Shown here one piece after another: positions 10,372 to 20,752 of a stretch of 64,000 nucleotides of DNA. The translations under genes and the position numbers were made by a program. The stretch lies in assembly GCA_030374805.1 (NCBI GenBank), contig JARGSG010000189.1, positions 1,178,001-1,242,000 of the forward strand. Reading direction: 5' to 3'. Position 1 is the stretch's first letter; every line of letters begins with the position of its first letter. This stretch comes from Gracilaria gracilis. Taxonomy: Eukaryota > Rhodophyta > Florideophyceae > Gracilariales > Gracilariaceae. Below the pieces are notes generated by a model. It ran no database searches. It was not told the origin of the DNA and saw only the letters and a program-made list of their open reading frames with translations.

Positions 10372-10942
10372 CCGAAGTCTACACTGCTGCTCATTAGGAG
10401 TGGGGTGTTTCGAGGAAGTCAAGTCTTTCACCATTTGCGGTGTTCAGGGTGCCATGTTGAAGGCGTATATATAGGCTGGTCCGCTTTTTTCTGCCTCGCA
10501 GAAGCGCAACAAGGATTATGCTGCTGGTGCCTGCATAAATTCTGCGTTATTCCTCATACATTCTGTAGCATCCTCTTGCAATATGCTGGGACGGAGTACT
10601 GTGTCCTTACTTGAGCAAGGGGTTGAATACGAAGCTGGTAAGGACGAATTGAAGCATGTGTTCTACGATCACTCCATATCCGCAGTGTCCATCGAGGATG
10701 TATCCATCATGACTTTCGTTATCGAGGCTCTACTTCATCGCGTTCGTCTTGATTTTAGTGAGGCGAATCAAGACTAGCTCCCGACTTTGATGGGCCCCAA
10801 TACCTATCCCTATCTTTTTCCTGTGTGCAATAACGAACAGTCGGGCTACGGAAGCTAGGTATCATGATTGGCGCAATGGTCACAAGATTTACACATATAA
10901 AACTATCTATATCATCATAAACTACACCGACGTGCAAGTCCT
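10372..10942. other. Intergenic between exportin pseudogene and transposase
   Basis: A TATATATAG box at about 10469 precedes a 64-codon frame (10583-10777, starting MLGRSTVSLLEQGVEYEAG). The frame ends close to the transposase 3' flank. It shows no recognisable domain. It might be a small gene or chance. Clear transposon terminal repeats could not be found here. Confidence 0.35.
10583..10777 (+). CDS. Doubtful small hypothetical protein, 64 residues
   Basis: An ATG frame beginning MLGRSTVSLLEQGVEYEAGK with a balanced amino-acid composition and a TATATATAG box about 110 bp upstream, the same spacing seen for the 6878 and left-edge genes. No family recognised and no signal or membrane segment. 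It lies between a pseudogene and a transposase, a setting where spurious frames are common, so it is listed at low confidence. Confidence 0.25.
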   Translation: MLGRSTVSLLEQGVEYEAGKDELKHVFYDHSISAVSIEDVSIMTFVIEALLHRVRLDFSEANQD

Positions 10943-13296
10943 TTATGATCTGGTCTCACGCTTGCCCAGAATCGAACTCAACTCCGCAGCATCCACGAGC
11001 GGCAGCGTTGCGTCGTTGACGTCCTCCCATTCCAGGTCGTCCTCAATCTCGTCCTCATCGGGTACATCAACATCACCGACTCCTTGCCCATCCATTCCAT
11101 TCGGTGACAGCGATTCCTTAAACAGATCATAATCAACCAGCGTGTCAGTACGAGGAGCACGTTGAGTTGTTTCATGTGTTCCATGATGGTAGATACCGTT
11201 ATTATACGCGCAGAACGTCATCCGTTTTACCTTCTCTGGATGTAATCGGTTACGAATGGACATACGGATCTGCGCCTGTAGACTGAAACTTCTTTCTACC
11301 GAAGAAGAAGACGGACTCACACAAAGAATCCGCTTCGCAAACAACTGTAACAAAGGCATATCGCCGTGCAGTATCCAATAAGCCACAGGTATGTTCCGGT
11401 ACCCGAAGAGATTATCACGCCGTGTTTCATCATCCTCGACGGCCTCCCATGAGAGCCGTTTGAACGTAAAAGCTTCAAAAAGACGTCGCATCGCTCCTTC
11501 TTCACCTCCTTCACTTGGAAACTTTTGTGTGGAAAGAAATATGTCTGACGCAACGAATGATCGCATATGTCGAAAAATGTGCGGATGGTAGCTTGATATG
11601 TCTAATTCTGCACTTCGCAGATCTAAAGCAAATGCGACATAGTGTAGTGATGTCAGTAGTGGAAGTTTTCGCCCCGTTCCGTTCAATCGAGCGTGAAAAA
11701 CGTCCAAGACTTCATTCTTCCGCGCTTCAGTGTAGAAGGACGTCAAAGGGAGCTCCTCTAAATTCTGCTGCAGCACCTTAGTACGAGGCAGAACTTCCGA
11801 TATGTAAGAACCTTCGTTGTCAAAGAAACGAAGATACAAACGAACAACACGTAAGATGTGGTATATATCGAGGCATTTAGAGTACAGCTCGTCGTCAGTT
11901 ACTGTCAGCTCGAACTGCCCTCTCCGCAAATAACTGCCTGCGCCAAACGAATTCGCGGCAAAATCCGGGGATCTGACGAGCTTCTTATACACTTCTTTTC
12001 CTCTCAAGAAGGATTGTAGCATGCTCACAGAACTGGCAAACCTTGTTGTTGCTATATTGACAGGCAAAATTGCCGTCCGAGGTGGTAGCAAACGTCGATA
12101 ACTGTCGAACTCGTTCGTCTTTTCCATATATCCGCTGTTCTTGAGAGAAATGTTGTGCTCTTCCTTTAGCTCTTGGAAGCGGAAGTAAAGCTTAGGGCGG
12201 TTCCGTAGATCGCTTACAATGTTTGAAACCACGTCCAGCACCTCCGTAATCCACTCCAAATTCCCAATGTCCTGCATTAACAGATTTGCCATGTGGGTTT
12301 GGTCTTGACACGGGGTCAGAAAGTTATACTTCTCTACCATCTTCTCTTTCGCCTTGACACAAACACTCGTGTTGTCACTGGTTACACCACATATACTCTT
12401 CATGTTGCCGAATTCAGACATGGTACTAGTTACCACAGTAGCGTAGAAGTTTGCATCGCATTTTTCCGCGCCTGTGTAGATTGAACGTAAGAAGAAGGTC
12501 TGCCTTGCACGCTGAATACCCGTGACGGAAAAAAGAATATTAACCACGCTCTCCGTATTTCCGTCCGTCCAACCGTCGAAACGAGAGTTCCGTAGCACTG
12601 CTTCATAGCTGAAGTAATTTTCGCCTTTACATGACGCAAAACGCGACCGTAGTAGGCATCAAGAATCGATCCACCCATCTCTTCGGCCGTGGGGATGTGG
12701 TTTTTAAGAGCTGGGTCCGCCAATATCAGAATCCGATATAGTTGATCTAATCCCTCTTTTCGGCTTAGCACGGTGAAAGGGAGCATGCCGTTGACAACGA
12801 ACGACGTCAGCAACTCGCCGATCTTGGAGCGTTTACAGTATAACCGTTTGCTCTCAGAATTGTGAACCTGAACGCTATTATCCTCCACATCACCGCCTGG
12901 TGCACTTCCGGATCGGTTTTGAGAGGTATGCAATAGCTTCCGACGCGTTCGCCGCGTTTTGGCTATCGGCGTTTGCGGGACCCCAAAGCAGATGGAGGCG
13001 CTGCCGAGCTTCTGGTAGTGCTCGGCAAATTGGGGTTCCCTAATCAGCCTCGTCTTCACATGTTTTGGTGCTCCAGAGCACTCAAGAAGGTGCTTACCGA
13101 GCTGCGTGGAATTCGGTGTTGCGGCGAAAGATTCATACGTGCAATACTTGCACGTAGTCTTAGTGCGAAACATAGCCTCTGACCCGTCAGGAGCGCGCTC
13201 GACGACAGAGCAGTCACCCATCCACCCGCTGCGCTTGCCTCCCTTCCGTGTATTTGATGAGGACCCTTGCGAAACGAAGTCCTGATGGCTCGACAT
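10943..13296 (-). pseudogene. hAT-family transposase with BED-type zinc finger, frameshifted
   Basis: Two minus-strand frames make one transposase. The first (13296 to about 12600; the frame is open from 13410) carries a BED-like finger, CKYC...HLLEC near residues 50-75 of the MSSHQDF start. The second (from about 12598 to 10943) carries RFDGWTDGN, SVCGVTSDN-like and DQTHMANLL segments of the catalytic region. It ends in the hAT C-terminal dimerisation block (SSSVERSFSLQAQIRMSIRN, then RLHPEKVKRM). The frames change between about 12640 and 12575 with no intron signals visible, so a frameshift is the simple reading. The C-terminus is acidic. hAT elements normally have short terminal inverted repeats and 8-bp target duplications; I could not identify these. 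Probably a decayed, non-autonomous copy. Confidence 0.85.
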
Positions 13297-14310
13297 GTGT
13301 AAGCAGGAGCGGAAAAAGCGGCAGTAATCGTAAACGAAGGCAAGAGAGCGGGTTGGCAAACGACAGCCAGAGTTGCTCTCTATAGAGTGCAAGAACGCGC
13401 GCTTCGTCACGTATGTACAATAGGTAGCGCAAGATATAATACAAGGGTAGCGTTCTACCTCATAATCTTTTACAAGGCTCTATAATTTTTGGAAATGGAG
13501 GTTCGTGGCTTCAAGACTTTTACAACGGGAAAGCAGCAGCTGAAAGTACCAGATAATTGTGTGAGATGTAGATATCCAATCGACACCTTGACTTGCACCA
13601 CAAGTCATGAGCGATGTGCGAAGTTAGTCGAATTCTTGTGAGGAGTGTAGAGATAAATATATGCTTGTCAGTGGGGCAGGATTACAATCGGGTATGATAG
13701 GGCTCGACCTCCACTTCTCTAGTAGAGAATCTCTGAGCTACCCTTGGCAACATGTAGAGATCTAGTCTGCCAACCACTCTGTGGCCTTCATTTTCGTTTA
13801 TGCTACATTTACAGTTCACCAGAGCACTGTTCACGTCTGAAGTACGATTTCTGACCAAGGATGGAAGTAGGAGGAATACCAAGGGCACCGTTGTACTTGT
13901 CCAGCATCGAAGACTTCTTGGGCTTTGCATTGCGAAGCCCAAGAAGTCCTCGTAAAGTTTGCAATACCACGATGTAAGGTTAGCCCTCTTACCTTCGAGG
14001 CGACAGTCTGGTATCCACGTATTGGGTTCCTCTAATTTGCACCCCTCTTGGTTCGTTGATTTCTGATTTTCAAGCTCATCATGAGCATTCCCGAAACTGT
14101 GGTGATCAGAAGGCTATCTCAGAGTGGCTTTGGAAGACGAAGTAGGCGCGAGACTCCAATAAGAGCGGGTTCTGCCTCGGATAGCAAGTTTAATACCCTT
14201 GGTAAGTTCATTCGGTTTTACTTGCGTAACCTTAGGTCGAACGCTAAGCCCAGTACAGTCGACTCTCTCTGTGACAATGAATCTGGGTTGGCATTATATA
14301 TATACAGAGT
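13297..14310. other. Intergenic with one hairpin, no gene seen
   Basis: Contains the hairpin at 13908-13952 listed separately. Frames at 13682-13942 and 14081-14326 are open but have no domain character. Confidence 0.4.
13908..13952. repeat. Inverted repeat, 18-nt arms
   Basis: CGAAGACTTCTTGGGCTT (13908-13925) pairs with AAGCCCAAGAAGTCCTCG (13935-13952), 17 of 18 positions matching, around a 9-nt loop TGCATTGCG. Could form a stem in DNA or RNA. Confidence 0.8.
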
Positions 14311-14369
14311 CTGCACCAAGCCATAATTGAGCTAGTGCACTCATAAACAGAGAGAGATATACAGAGGGT
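14311..14369 (+). repeat. R2-type repeat, left arm of a foldback pair
   Basis: CTGCACCAAGCCATAATTGA then GCTAGTGCACTCATAAACAG and a GA tail. It is inverted relative to 14617-14710 and similar to 2451-2499. Confidence 0.6.
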
Positions 14370-14616
14370 GGCATATTTAAAAAGGAAGAAGCGATCAACA
14401 ACAGTTCGTCTTTACTGAGTATCTTTCTGTTGAAACAACGTGTTGACCAGCAGCTGCCGCATCGGTTTCTTGTTCCCGCTTTGCTTTGCGGCAACAAATG
14501 CTTGCTTTGCCATCCGCAAATAGTGCAGTGCATCTCGAAGCAAATTTCTAGAAATGAACAAAACCGGATGAAGGTGCTTTAGTTGCTCGAAGGAGTCACA
14601 GAGGTGAAGGCAGAAG

Positions 14617-14710
14617 CTCTCTCTCTCTCTCTCTCATGAGCGCATTAGCTTAATTATGACTTGGTGCGTAGCGTTTCTGTTCAAAGAAACGCTCTCTCAC
14701 AAGGAAAGCC
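14617..14710 (-). repeat. R2-type repeat, right arm of a foldback pair
   Basis: In reverse complement: TTGTGAGAGAGCGTTTCTTT, CGCACCAAGTCATAATTAAG, CTAATGCGCTCATGAGAGAG, then (GA)n. The arms at 14311 and 14617 enclose about 250 bp with no coding frame, giving a MITE-like or foldback arrangement. It matches 2404-2499 over its length. Confidence 0.65.
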
Positions 14711-15059
14711 GACACTCTAGCGGGCCACTTTCTGACTATACTAGCAACGACGAGAAGGTAGACATAAACGCCTAGACAACGTTCTCTTGGGGCATCGCAG
14801 AAGGTAGTGGTCAACGTCATTCAGAACTCCAGGTCTACAATTACATACCAACTTCTTCCACGTAAATGAGATCCAAGAGGATGTAAGCTTGGCGTATATA
14901 CCACGTAAATCTGTGCCAAAGCGGTTTCTGCTTCCCTCTAAGAAAGAATGTTCTCAATGCCCTTCGGTAATTACGAAATCAGGGGGGTGGAATTGGACTT
15001 CCCTGACACTCTCCTCCGCACATCTGCAAGATCTATCGGGAACATTATCTGTTCTCGCA
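14711..15059. other. Intergenic or eroded LINE 5' flank
   Basis: A plus-strand frame from 14948 runs into the LINE tail below but in a different frame from the conserved Cys motif. It may be decayed LINE coding sequence. No other signal seen. Confidence 0.35.
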
Positions 15060-15357
15060 ATGGAGTGTTACGCTGCACCCGGTTAGCTCATACCTTAACG
15101 GAAAAGTTACGCTTTGTGAATGTGGAACGGGAGCGAAGAAAGACGTGGAACACGTTCTTTTCAGGTGCGTTCTTACCAACGCGGCTCGACGCCCTGTTCT
15201 ACCGACAGCTAGAGAAAGAAAAGACAAGTCGTTGTTGGATATGATTAAGGAATGGCCGTTACGGGTGTTGGCCTTCTTTAATAGAGAGAACTATCTCTAG
15301 ATAGAACTACTGCCGCCTCGAAATCAGTGGCGGCTGACCATATTAAAGAAGAAGAAG
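15060..15357 (+). mobile_element. LINE (non-LTR retrotransposon) 3' end
   Basis: The best-preserved copy of this family. A frame reads LCECGTGAKKDVEHVLFRC, a Cys-x-Cys...His...Cys pattern typical of the region C-terminal to the reverse transcriptase in LINE ORF2. It then reads through RERKDKSLLDMIKEWPLR to LAFFNRENYL-stop at 15298-15300. A 57-bp 3' UTR with AATCAGTGGCGGCTGACCA and a TTAAAGAAGAAGAAG tail follows. No reverse-transcriptase catalytic motif remains upstream, so the copy is 5'-truncated. Confidence 0.8.
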
Positions 15358-16095
15358 TAATGGAGTGTTCAATGCAGGCAGAAGCTGTATGCACTCATGT
15401 TTCACCTGAGTGCGAGATGCTGCTTATTCTTCTTCTTGATGCTGTTTGATGCTTCAATCATGGTCGCCATCGATGCGGCCTTGACAGCCATGCACTTGTA
15501 GCTGAGATCTTCACCTCTCGGTTTCGTCGAGGGTTAAAGCTACTTTAGCTGGCACACAACCCTGCGGCTCTTAATGCACTTGTGGCGAACAAACGCGGGC
15601 ACGCCGTACCTCAACCGGGCACGAAGGAAATACGCGAGGCTCTGGATGTCATGATTCACAGTCTGTAGTTCTGCAAAGCAGGTCCTAATAGAACCCCTAA
15701 TATTGTATGATGATGATGAATGAATGTGATTTGGACTACTGGTCGTCGTCATATTCTAGAAGCATTGCGTTGGCCGTGGACGCGAGAGTGCGGTGGGTTT
15801 TCAGCCACCGCTGTGAGCTCCAGAACAATGCGTTCGAGGATGATCGAGCACTGCGTTGTGGTACTCAGTCGCCGGGTTTGATCCCTTGGTTGCACTAGTA
15901 TCTCTACTCAGCCAGTCGGCGACAGAAAGTTTCGTGGACGTCCTCAGCGCCCGATGTATCTATCACGCGAAGTGGAACGTGTATCTGTTTTGGTGCACCA
16001 AGACATCGTGCTTCTATTGTACATCATCACAAACCTCCTACATAATGTACGTAAACGCCTCTGTCGCAAGGGAAAGCAAAGCATTAGAAAAACAC
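15358..16095. other. Intergenic, no gene recognised
   Basis: Plus-strand frames at 15707-15898 and 15856-16209 overlap the 3' flank of the secreted-protein gene. They lack domain character. Confidence 0.4.
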
Positions 16096-18000
16096 TCAGT
16101 TTACATATCTGTTTACAGCGTTTTCAATGTTCTCCGACCTTCTTCCGCCGAGATCGTCTTTCTCTTTGGAAATGAACCCAAGGTGACCGTGCCACACATC
16201 CACCGGTAACAAGATCCCTTTGCGCAACGTGAGCGGCTTGAATCCGGGCTTGATGAATTGGCGCACCGCATTTCGTCCCCCTCCCTCTTTAAGAGAAAGG
16301 AAGTAAGAGTCAGTGTGGAACACCCCCGTTCCCTCGCCAACCATCCTGGACACATTCGAGAAACTCATGTTCCCGAATTCGCAGTAACTAGGTCCGACTT
16401 CCATTGCATTTGGAATCCGGACAAACCGCTTAGCATTGAACCCTCGAAGCCGCTGCATGCTAGCGTCTGTGGTTGCATTGACGTAGCGCAGGGCGGTCGA
16501 AGGGTCCCTCGTGTCGAAACGGAAACCGCGATGCAAGCCGTTTCCCAACCTTCTGGAGCACGAGTTCAGGGGACCAGTCCACTGCTCGTATATTCCATCA
16601 AGAACCCTCTCCATATTGTGCGTGTTTGGAGGGGTGTTCAGGAGGAATCCTGTGTCCACCGAGTCGGGGTATTTGGAATCAACGTTTAACACATTAAACC
16701 GTCGAGACGCAAACACCCCCTTCCGTTCCAGCTCCGCCATGATGGGTCTTTGGTTAGCGTTGATAGCCACATCGGTTCCATTTCGCAGCGTAGCGACCGC
16801 TGCACCGAAGTCCATCTTCATTTGGAGCTCCATTTCCAGATTCCAAGCCGAGTCCAGAACGGCAAAAATGACCGTGTGGAGGCGGGCGTGAAGCCTATGT
16901 GCCCGGGAAAGGTGCAAATGCACCACCATCACTACGAAGCGCTTCTCCTCCGGCACGGGGAACGCAAACGTCTTGAACCCATTGTGGGATTCTTGCTGAC
17001 GCCGGTTCCGTGCGTCAGCGTCGGGCGTCTTAAAAGCCGTATAGTGAAACAGCGGGCGGTACTTGCCCGGATAGACCCCGTGCTCATGGTCGTAGTAGCA
17101 CCAGAAAATGGGGTCAATCTGCGGGTGCCATGTGCGCCAAAAGTTGCGCTCCCCGAACTTCTTCGCATCTCCCAAATCTCTCGAGGGGGCAACATGAAGG
17201 TCATGAAGCCAAACTGGGCACCTCGCGTTGGGACGTACAGGGGTTGTTGCAATTTCCCTGTTTGTCGTTCTATGGAGGACCTTGGAGGGAAACACTGGGT
17301 ACCTAAACTCCTTTGGGTTCTCATAGTCGGGTTGTGCAAAGAGAAGTGTAAAGCGGTGACACTTTTGGCCATTGAGTGTCACAGAGCCTGGGTGTGGAAG
17401 AATGATTTCTTCATCCTTTCCGTATATCTTCTCCACAACCATGGCCTGATTGGGCAGCTTAACGGACGCAGCGAGGCGGCTCCTTTCTGCAAAGGTCACG
17501 GGCTTTCCGTTGGAAGTCCGCACAGCTCCAACCATTCTCCATCCCCCGTCAAGACCAGTGATCAGATTGACGTCTTTGAGAGGGGGGGATGATCCCTTAG
17601 CATTGAGAAGTAGAAACACTCGGGCCTCGTGGTTGAGAGTAACCCTAACGTACGACGCCTTAGAATGATTCCCAGAGCGCGGAATGTAGAGCGCATCTAG
17701 ATTACTTCCAAACTTTTGTCCGCCGGCGACTTTCCAGTAATTGGCCCCGGCAGGCACAAACGCCATATCCCTAGTGGTCCATCCAATCTGTGGCATTCGA
17801 CGGTAGTAGTTCCTCACCACTACCGGAGCCGGACGGTGGCGGCTGTACAATTTATCCGTGTAAAACGGATGGTCTTGGAAGGTGTAAAGGGGGTATTGCA
17901 GTGCGGTGGAGGACTGCGCAACGAGAAAGAGCAAAAGCATGTAGAACATTGTGCTGGATGAAACAGAAATCATGAACATGAACCTGCTGTTAACTGACAA
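16096..18000 (-). CDS. Large secreted protein of unknown family, 634 residues
   Basis: A continuous single-exon frame. The start region has several Met codons; the sequence FYMLLLFLVAQSSTALQYPL (about 19-38) is a clear signal-peptide core with cleavage near Ala33. No membrane span follows, so export or ER/vacuolar lumen is likely. The middle is rich in Trp, His, Tyr and Asp. Notable segments are NFWRTWHPQIDPIFWCYYDH followed by EHGVYPGKYRP (about residues 280-310) and VVHLHLSRAHRLHARLH (about 358-375). These His/Asp clusters could bind metal. Several N-x-S/T sites suggest glycosylation. A TATAAAA box lies about 70 bp upstream (18069-18076). I know no named domain for it. A metal-dependent enzyme or wall protein are possibilities only. 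Confidence 0.8.
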   Translation of the reverse strand: MSVNSRFMFMISVSSSTMFYMLLLFLVAQSSTALQYPLYTFQDHPFYTDKLYSRHRPAPVVVRNYYRRMPQIGWTTRDMAFVPAGANYWKVAGGQKFGSNLDALYIPRSGNHSKASYVRVTLNHEARVFLLLNAKGSSPPLKDVNLITGLDGGWRMVGAVRTSNGKPVTFAERSRLAASVKLPNQAMVVEKIYGKDEEIILPHPGSVTLNGQKCHRFTLLFAQPDYENPKEFRYPVFPSKVLHRTTNREIATTPVRPNARCPVWLHDLHVAPSRDLGDAKKFGERNFWRTWHPQIDPIFWCYYDHEHGVYPGKYRPLFHYTAFKTPDADARNRRQQESHNGFKTFAFPVPEEKRFVVMVVHLHLSRAHRLHARLHTVIFAVLDSAWNLEMELQMKMDFGAAVATLRNGTDVAINANQRPIMAELERKGVFASRRFNVLNVDSKYPDSVDTGFLLNTPPNTHNMERVLDGIYEQWTGPLNSCSRRLGNGLHRGFRFDTRDPSTALRYVNATTDASMQRLRGFNAKRFVRIPNAMEVGPSYCEFGNMSFSNVSRMVGEGTGVFHTDSYFLSLKEGGGRNAVRQFIKPGFKPLTLRKGILLPVDVWHGHLGFISKEKDDLGGRRSENIENAVNRYVN

Positions 18001-18068
18001 AGATCCCTTGTGAAGCAGCTGAGGCGAGCTGAGTAAAGTAGGACTGGGATGCGGCCGGGGGAGGTTCC

Positions 18069-18076
18069 TTTTATAC
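18069..18076 (-). promoter_or_regulatory. TATA box of the secreted-protein gene
   Basis: GTATAAAAGG on the minus strand, about 70 bp before the ATG at 18000. Confidence 0.6.
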
Positions 18077-19717
18077 TGTTTTGAAAGCAGGAAGATGGTG
18101 TAGGAGTTCTTCTGGGTTCCCTCTCCTTATCTCTCTTTCTCTCTCTCTGACAATTCTGCATTCAAATGAATGCAATGCTGAAGGAGAGATCCGGTACAAT
18201 GAAGTTCGAACCACGTACGTGCTGAGATGGAAAGTGCGTCCTCCATTCTATCCCAAATCTTTTTTCGCCGTTCGGTACAGTCTGCATTTCTAGAAGTTAA
18301 GCACCTCCGAAGGTGTGGAGGCGAGGGTCTGTTGTAAGTCGATATGCAGAACGAACACACATGTGCGAAGCCAATCGTAGCGCAAGCTCGAACGCAAGTG
18401 AGAAGTTCTGCGGCGTCATGAAAATGGTGACGTAGTGTGACGAGAGAACCATCAATGGTATGTATCACTGTTGTGGTCACTGTTGAGAACAGTAAACAGT
18501 TTTCGAAATGTTGAAGGGGACTTGGGGAGCTCGTTTTGCATTAGAGGCAAAAGCAATCACAACTTCTGACGACCATGACATTGGCCATAGGCTGAGGACT
18601 TTCCACGGAGAGTGTACAGGAGTAGTTTGTCAGCCGCTCACTTGCGAGAGTAGCCCGATCTTCAGCGAGTTGTGTTTGAGCTTCACATTCCTTTGACACG
18701 CGTGGTCAAAGTGTTGTCGGGTCCACATCCAGTTTCACGTGCCCAGTTTCAGGAACCTTATAGTTTTCTGCATATTGTTCGTGTTCCGGTGCAAGTGCAA
18801 GAATCCAATTCGGTCGGCTGCACAAGAAGCTTGAGCTCATGGGTGCCTCAACCATTGCTACCGGTAGCATGTCTGAACTTGTCATGATCCCGCTGATGTC
18901 GCCCAGAAGCTGTGTTCTGCTGCCAGGGCCGTTAACCCTTACCGCCAGCGCCGCTGGTGCCTAAGTTGAAAGGGATGACTTGTGTTGCCACTCGCAGTGA
19001 AGCCGTGGTGCACATCGCGCTCTAGAAGATCCGGTTCCCATTCGCATTGTAGAGGACGGTGGCTATGACTTTGCTGAGAGCCGTCAGGGCTGGGTCGCCG
19101 CCAAGCAGTGAAAATGACTGTACCGCGGGAAACTATTGAACAATGGACCAACTGGGCGATCCGCGTGGATAGGAAACTCAGAAGCTGTAGAAATGTGCGT
19201 CCCACGAGATGAGCGCACCAGAGACAGACGCTACTCGGCAAGAGGTCGGAGCCTGGAATGCGAGGAACTCATGCCATTGAAAGCAATGTGAACCTGGCGA
19301 TCATGAGAGTCGCAAGATTGTCGCAAGCCTGCGACAGAATCTCAAGCAGAAACGGCGAGCTGGAAGCTCGCCATAGGGAATGAGTACCGACGGTACCCCT
19401 GTAGATACACTCTCCTTGACAGACTCTTTTGAGCGCATCAAGTGTCGATTCGAGACGCTTGAAATTTGGAAACTAGATAAGTTCCCAGAAATTGTGTGAA
19501 AGTTTGGCGTTTCTCTGTCTGTTCTGTCGTATGCTCTTCATTTGTTGAGATCGAGCAGCTCGCAAACCCACAAGACAAAAGGAGTCGCACAAGGTTAACC
19601 AAGAGACAGATACACCCAGAGTTCCTTCTCTCTCTCATTCATTTCTGAAAAGCGTACTTTATTATTCCTCGTACGCGTTCGCAATATCGCTTTGTCGGTG
19701 ATATATCTACAACCGAC
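18077..19717. other. Intergenic, no gene recognised
   Basis: Contains a CT microsatellite (about 18131-18150), a small perfect hairpin GGCGAGC/GCTCGCC at about 19350-19370, and ACCGACGGTACC at about 19386, related to the GGTACC motif. Frames are short and without domain character. Confidence 0.45.
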
Positions 19718-20182
19718 ATGTCCAGTTGGTTTACAAGCAAGGCAGGGTCGCTCATTCATCCTATGCTAATGGCGGTTTTGGTCACGTCATGGATCGCTTC
19801 CTGGCTGCTAGGGCTTCAGGTGAAACAAGTGCGAAGCGGAGAAGGAACGCCTCTCCTATCAGCGCCGCGCCCAGTGCGCGATCGATTTCATCACAAGTTG
19901 TCTGCTTCGCTTCTTTTCCTCACAGCATTCACAATGTTCCTGGGGATGTATAACACTTTCCAACGATCAAACCGCCTGTTTCCTGGTCCACACATGTATG
20001 GCGGGTTCTTCTTTCTGTTGGCTGTGTCTTTAAATGCTGCGATGGTGCCATGGTATAAGGACATTCCGTCCGTACGGACTCTTCATGCAATCGTGGGATT
20101 CATAGCTGTGCTCATTTTGCTATCGCAGGTGTGGAGCGGGTTGCCCATTCTGAAATCAGTGTGGAAGACGGTACCTTGGTAG
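19718..20182 (+). CDS. DUF4079 membrane protein
   Basis: A 154-residue protein with four hydrophobic segments (about residues 13-32, 60-77, 92-109 and 121-143). The family signature is visible: IHPMLMAVLVTSWIASWLLG, then RDRFHHKLSASLLFL, GMYNTF, FPGPHMYGG and RTLHAIVGFIAVLIL. Conserved His residues in the hydrophobic segments recall b-type haem ligands, but that is inference. DUF4079 proteins are known from cyanobacteria and photosynthetic eukaryotes and lack an assigned function. No obvious plastid transit peptide precedes the first span, so the location is uncertain; an upstream exon is possible but no splice site stands out. The C-terminus VPW-stop looks complete. Confidence 0.8.
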   Translation: MSSWFTSKAGSLIHPMLMAVLVTSWIASWLLGLQVKQVRSGEGTPLLSAPRPVRDRFHHKLSASLLFLTAFTMFLGMYNTFQRSNRLFPGPHMYGGFFFLLAVSLNAAMVPWYKDIPSVRTLHAIVGFIAVLILLSQVWSGLPILKSVWKTVPW

Positions 20183-20463
20183 TTTTCATATTGATACGTA
20201 GGCGGCTTCCTTGCTGTTATCAGGCGTAATGTATACTGCAAGATATACATTGCATGGGTCGCTAGCCACTGTGGGTTCCAACCGAACGAGCACGTCGATG
20301 CCCTGGCAACGTCGGCGTAAGGATCGCGCTGCAGTGGCAAGTAGAGATCCCAAGCGACTATGCCGATGTGAAAGTTGTGCCAAAAACGAAGGCAGACGGC
20401 AAAAGCATCGCACAACGCTGTTTGTGCTCAATCAGCAATGAACGAGTAGCCCGGAAAACTTGA
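20183..20463. other. Short intergenic stretch
   Basis: No gene seen; 3' flank of the DUF4079 gene. Confidence 0.4.
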
Positions 20464-20752
20464 GTGGTGCTAGCGCGTCTACATAAAACGCTGGCTACGT
20501 ACATGGATAACAAGCCATGCGATTGCAGTACCAACGTCAAGGACGTTGCCCATGTCTTACTCCGGTATTTGCTGACATACTTTTTTACGAAGAGACGAGC
20601 TGCCGCCGCAAGAAGGATTAGACGAAACAATGATAGAAAAGATCAAGCAGTGGTCGTCGGAGTTTAGGCCTTCTTTAAAAGAGAAGGATATCTTTAGATA
20701 ATACAGCTGTTCTTCGCAAATAGGAGTAGCGGACCACACTTTAAAGAAGAAA
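20464..20752 (+). mobile_element. LINE 3'-end fragment
   Basis: Reads CDCSTNVKDVAHVLLRYL (compare CECGTGAKKDVEHVLFRC at 15115) and then, after a frameshift near DRKDQ, the AFFKREGYL-stop tail at about 20668-20696. The 3' UTR (GCGGACCACACTTTAAAGAAGAA) matches the 15.3-kb copy in length and end. Decayed. Confidence 0.75.

Noticed and set aside
18285..18330. Possible 5S rRNA: AGAAGTTAAGC followed by a CTCC...GGAG pairing
   Set aside because: Only one short block of the 5S consensus is present, and the neighbouring conserved segments and helices are missing on both strands.
20161..20182. GGTACCTTGGTAG as another copy of the GGTACC motif
   Set aside because: It lies in the coding end of the DUF4079 gene and differs in the spacer; probably coincidence.
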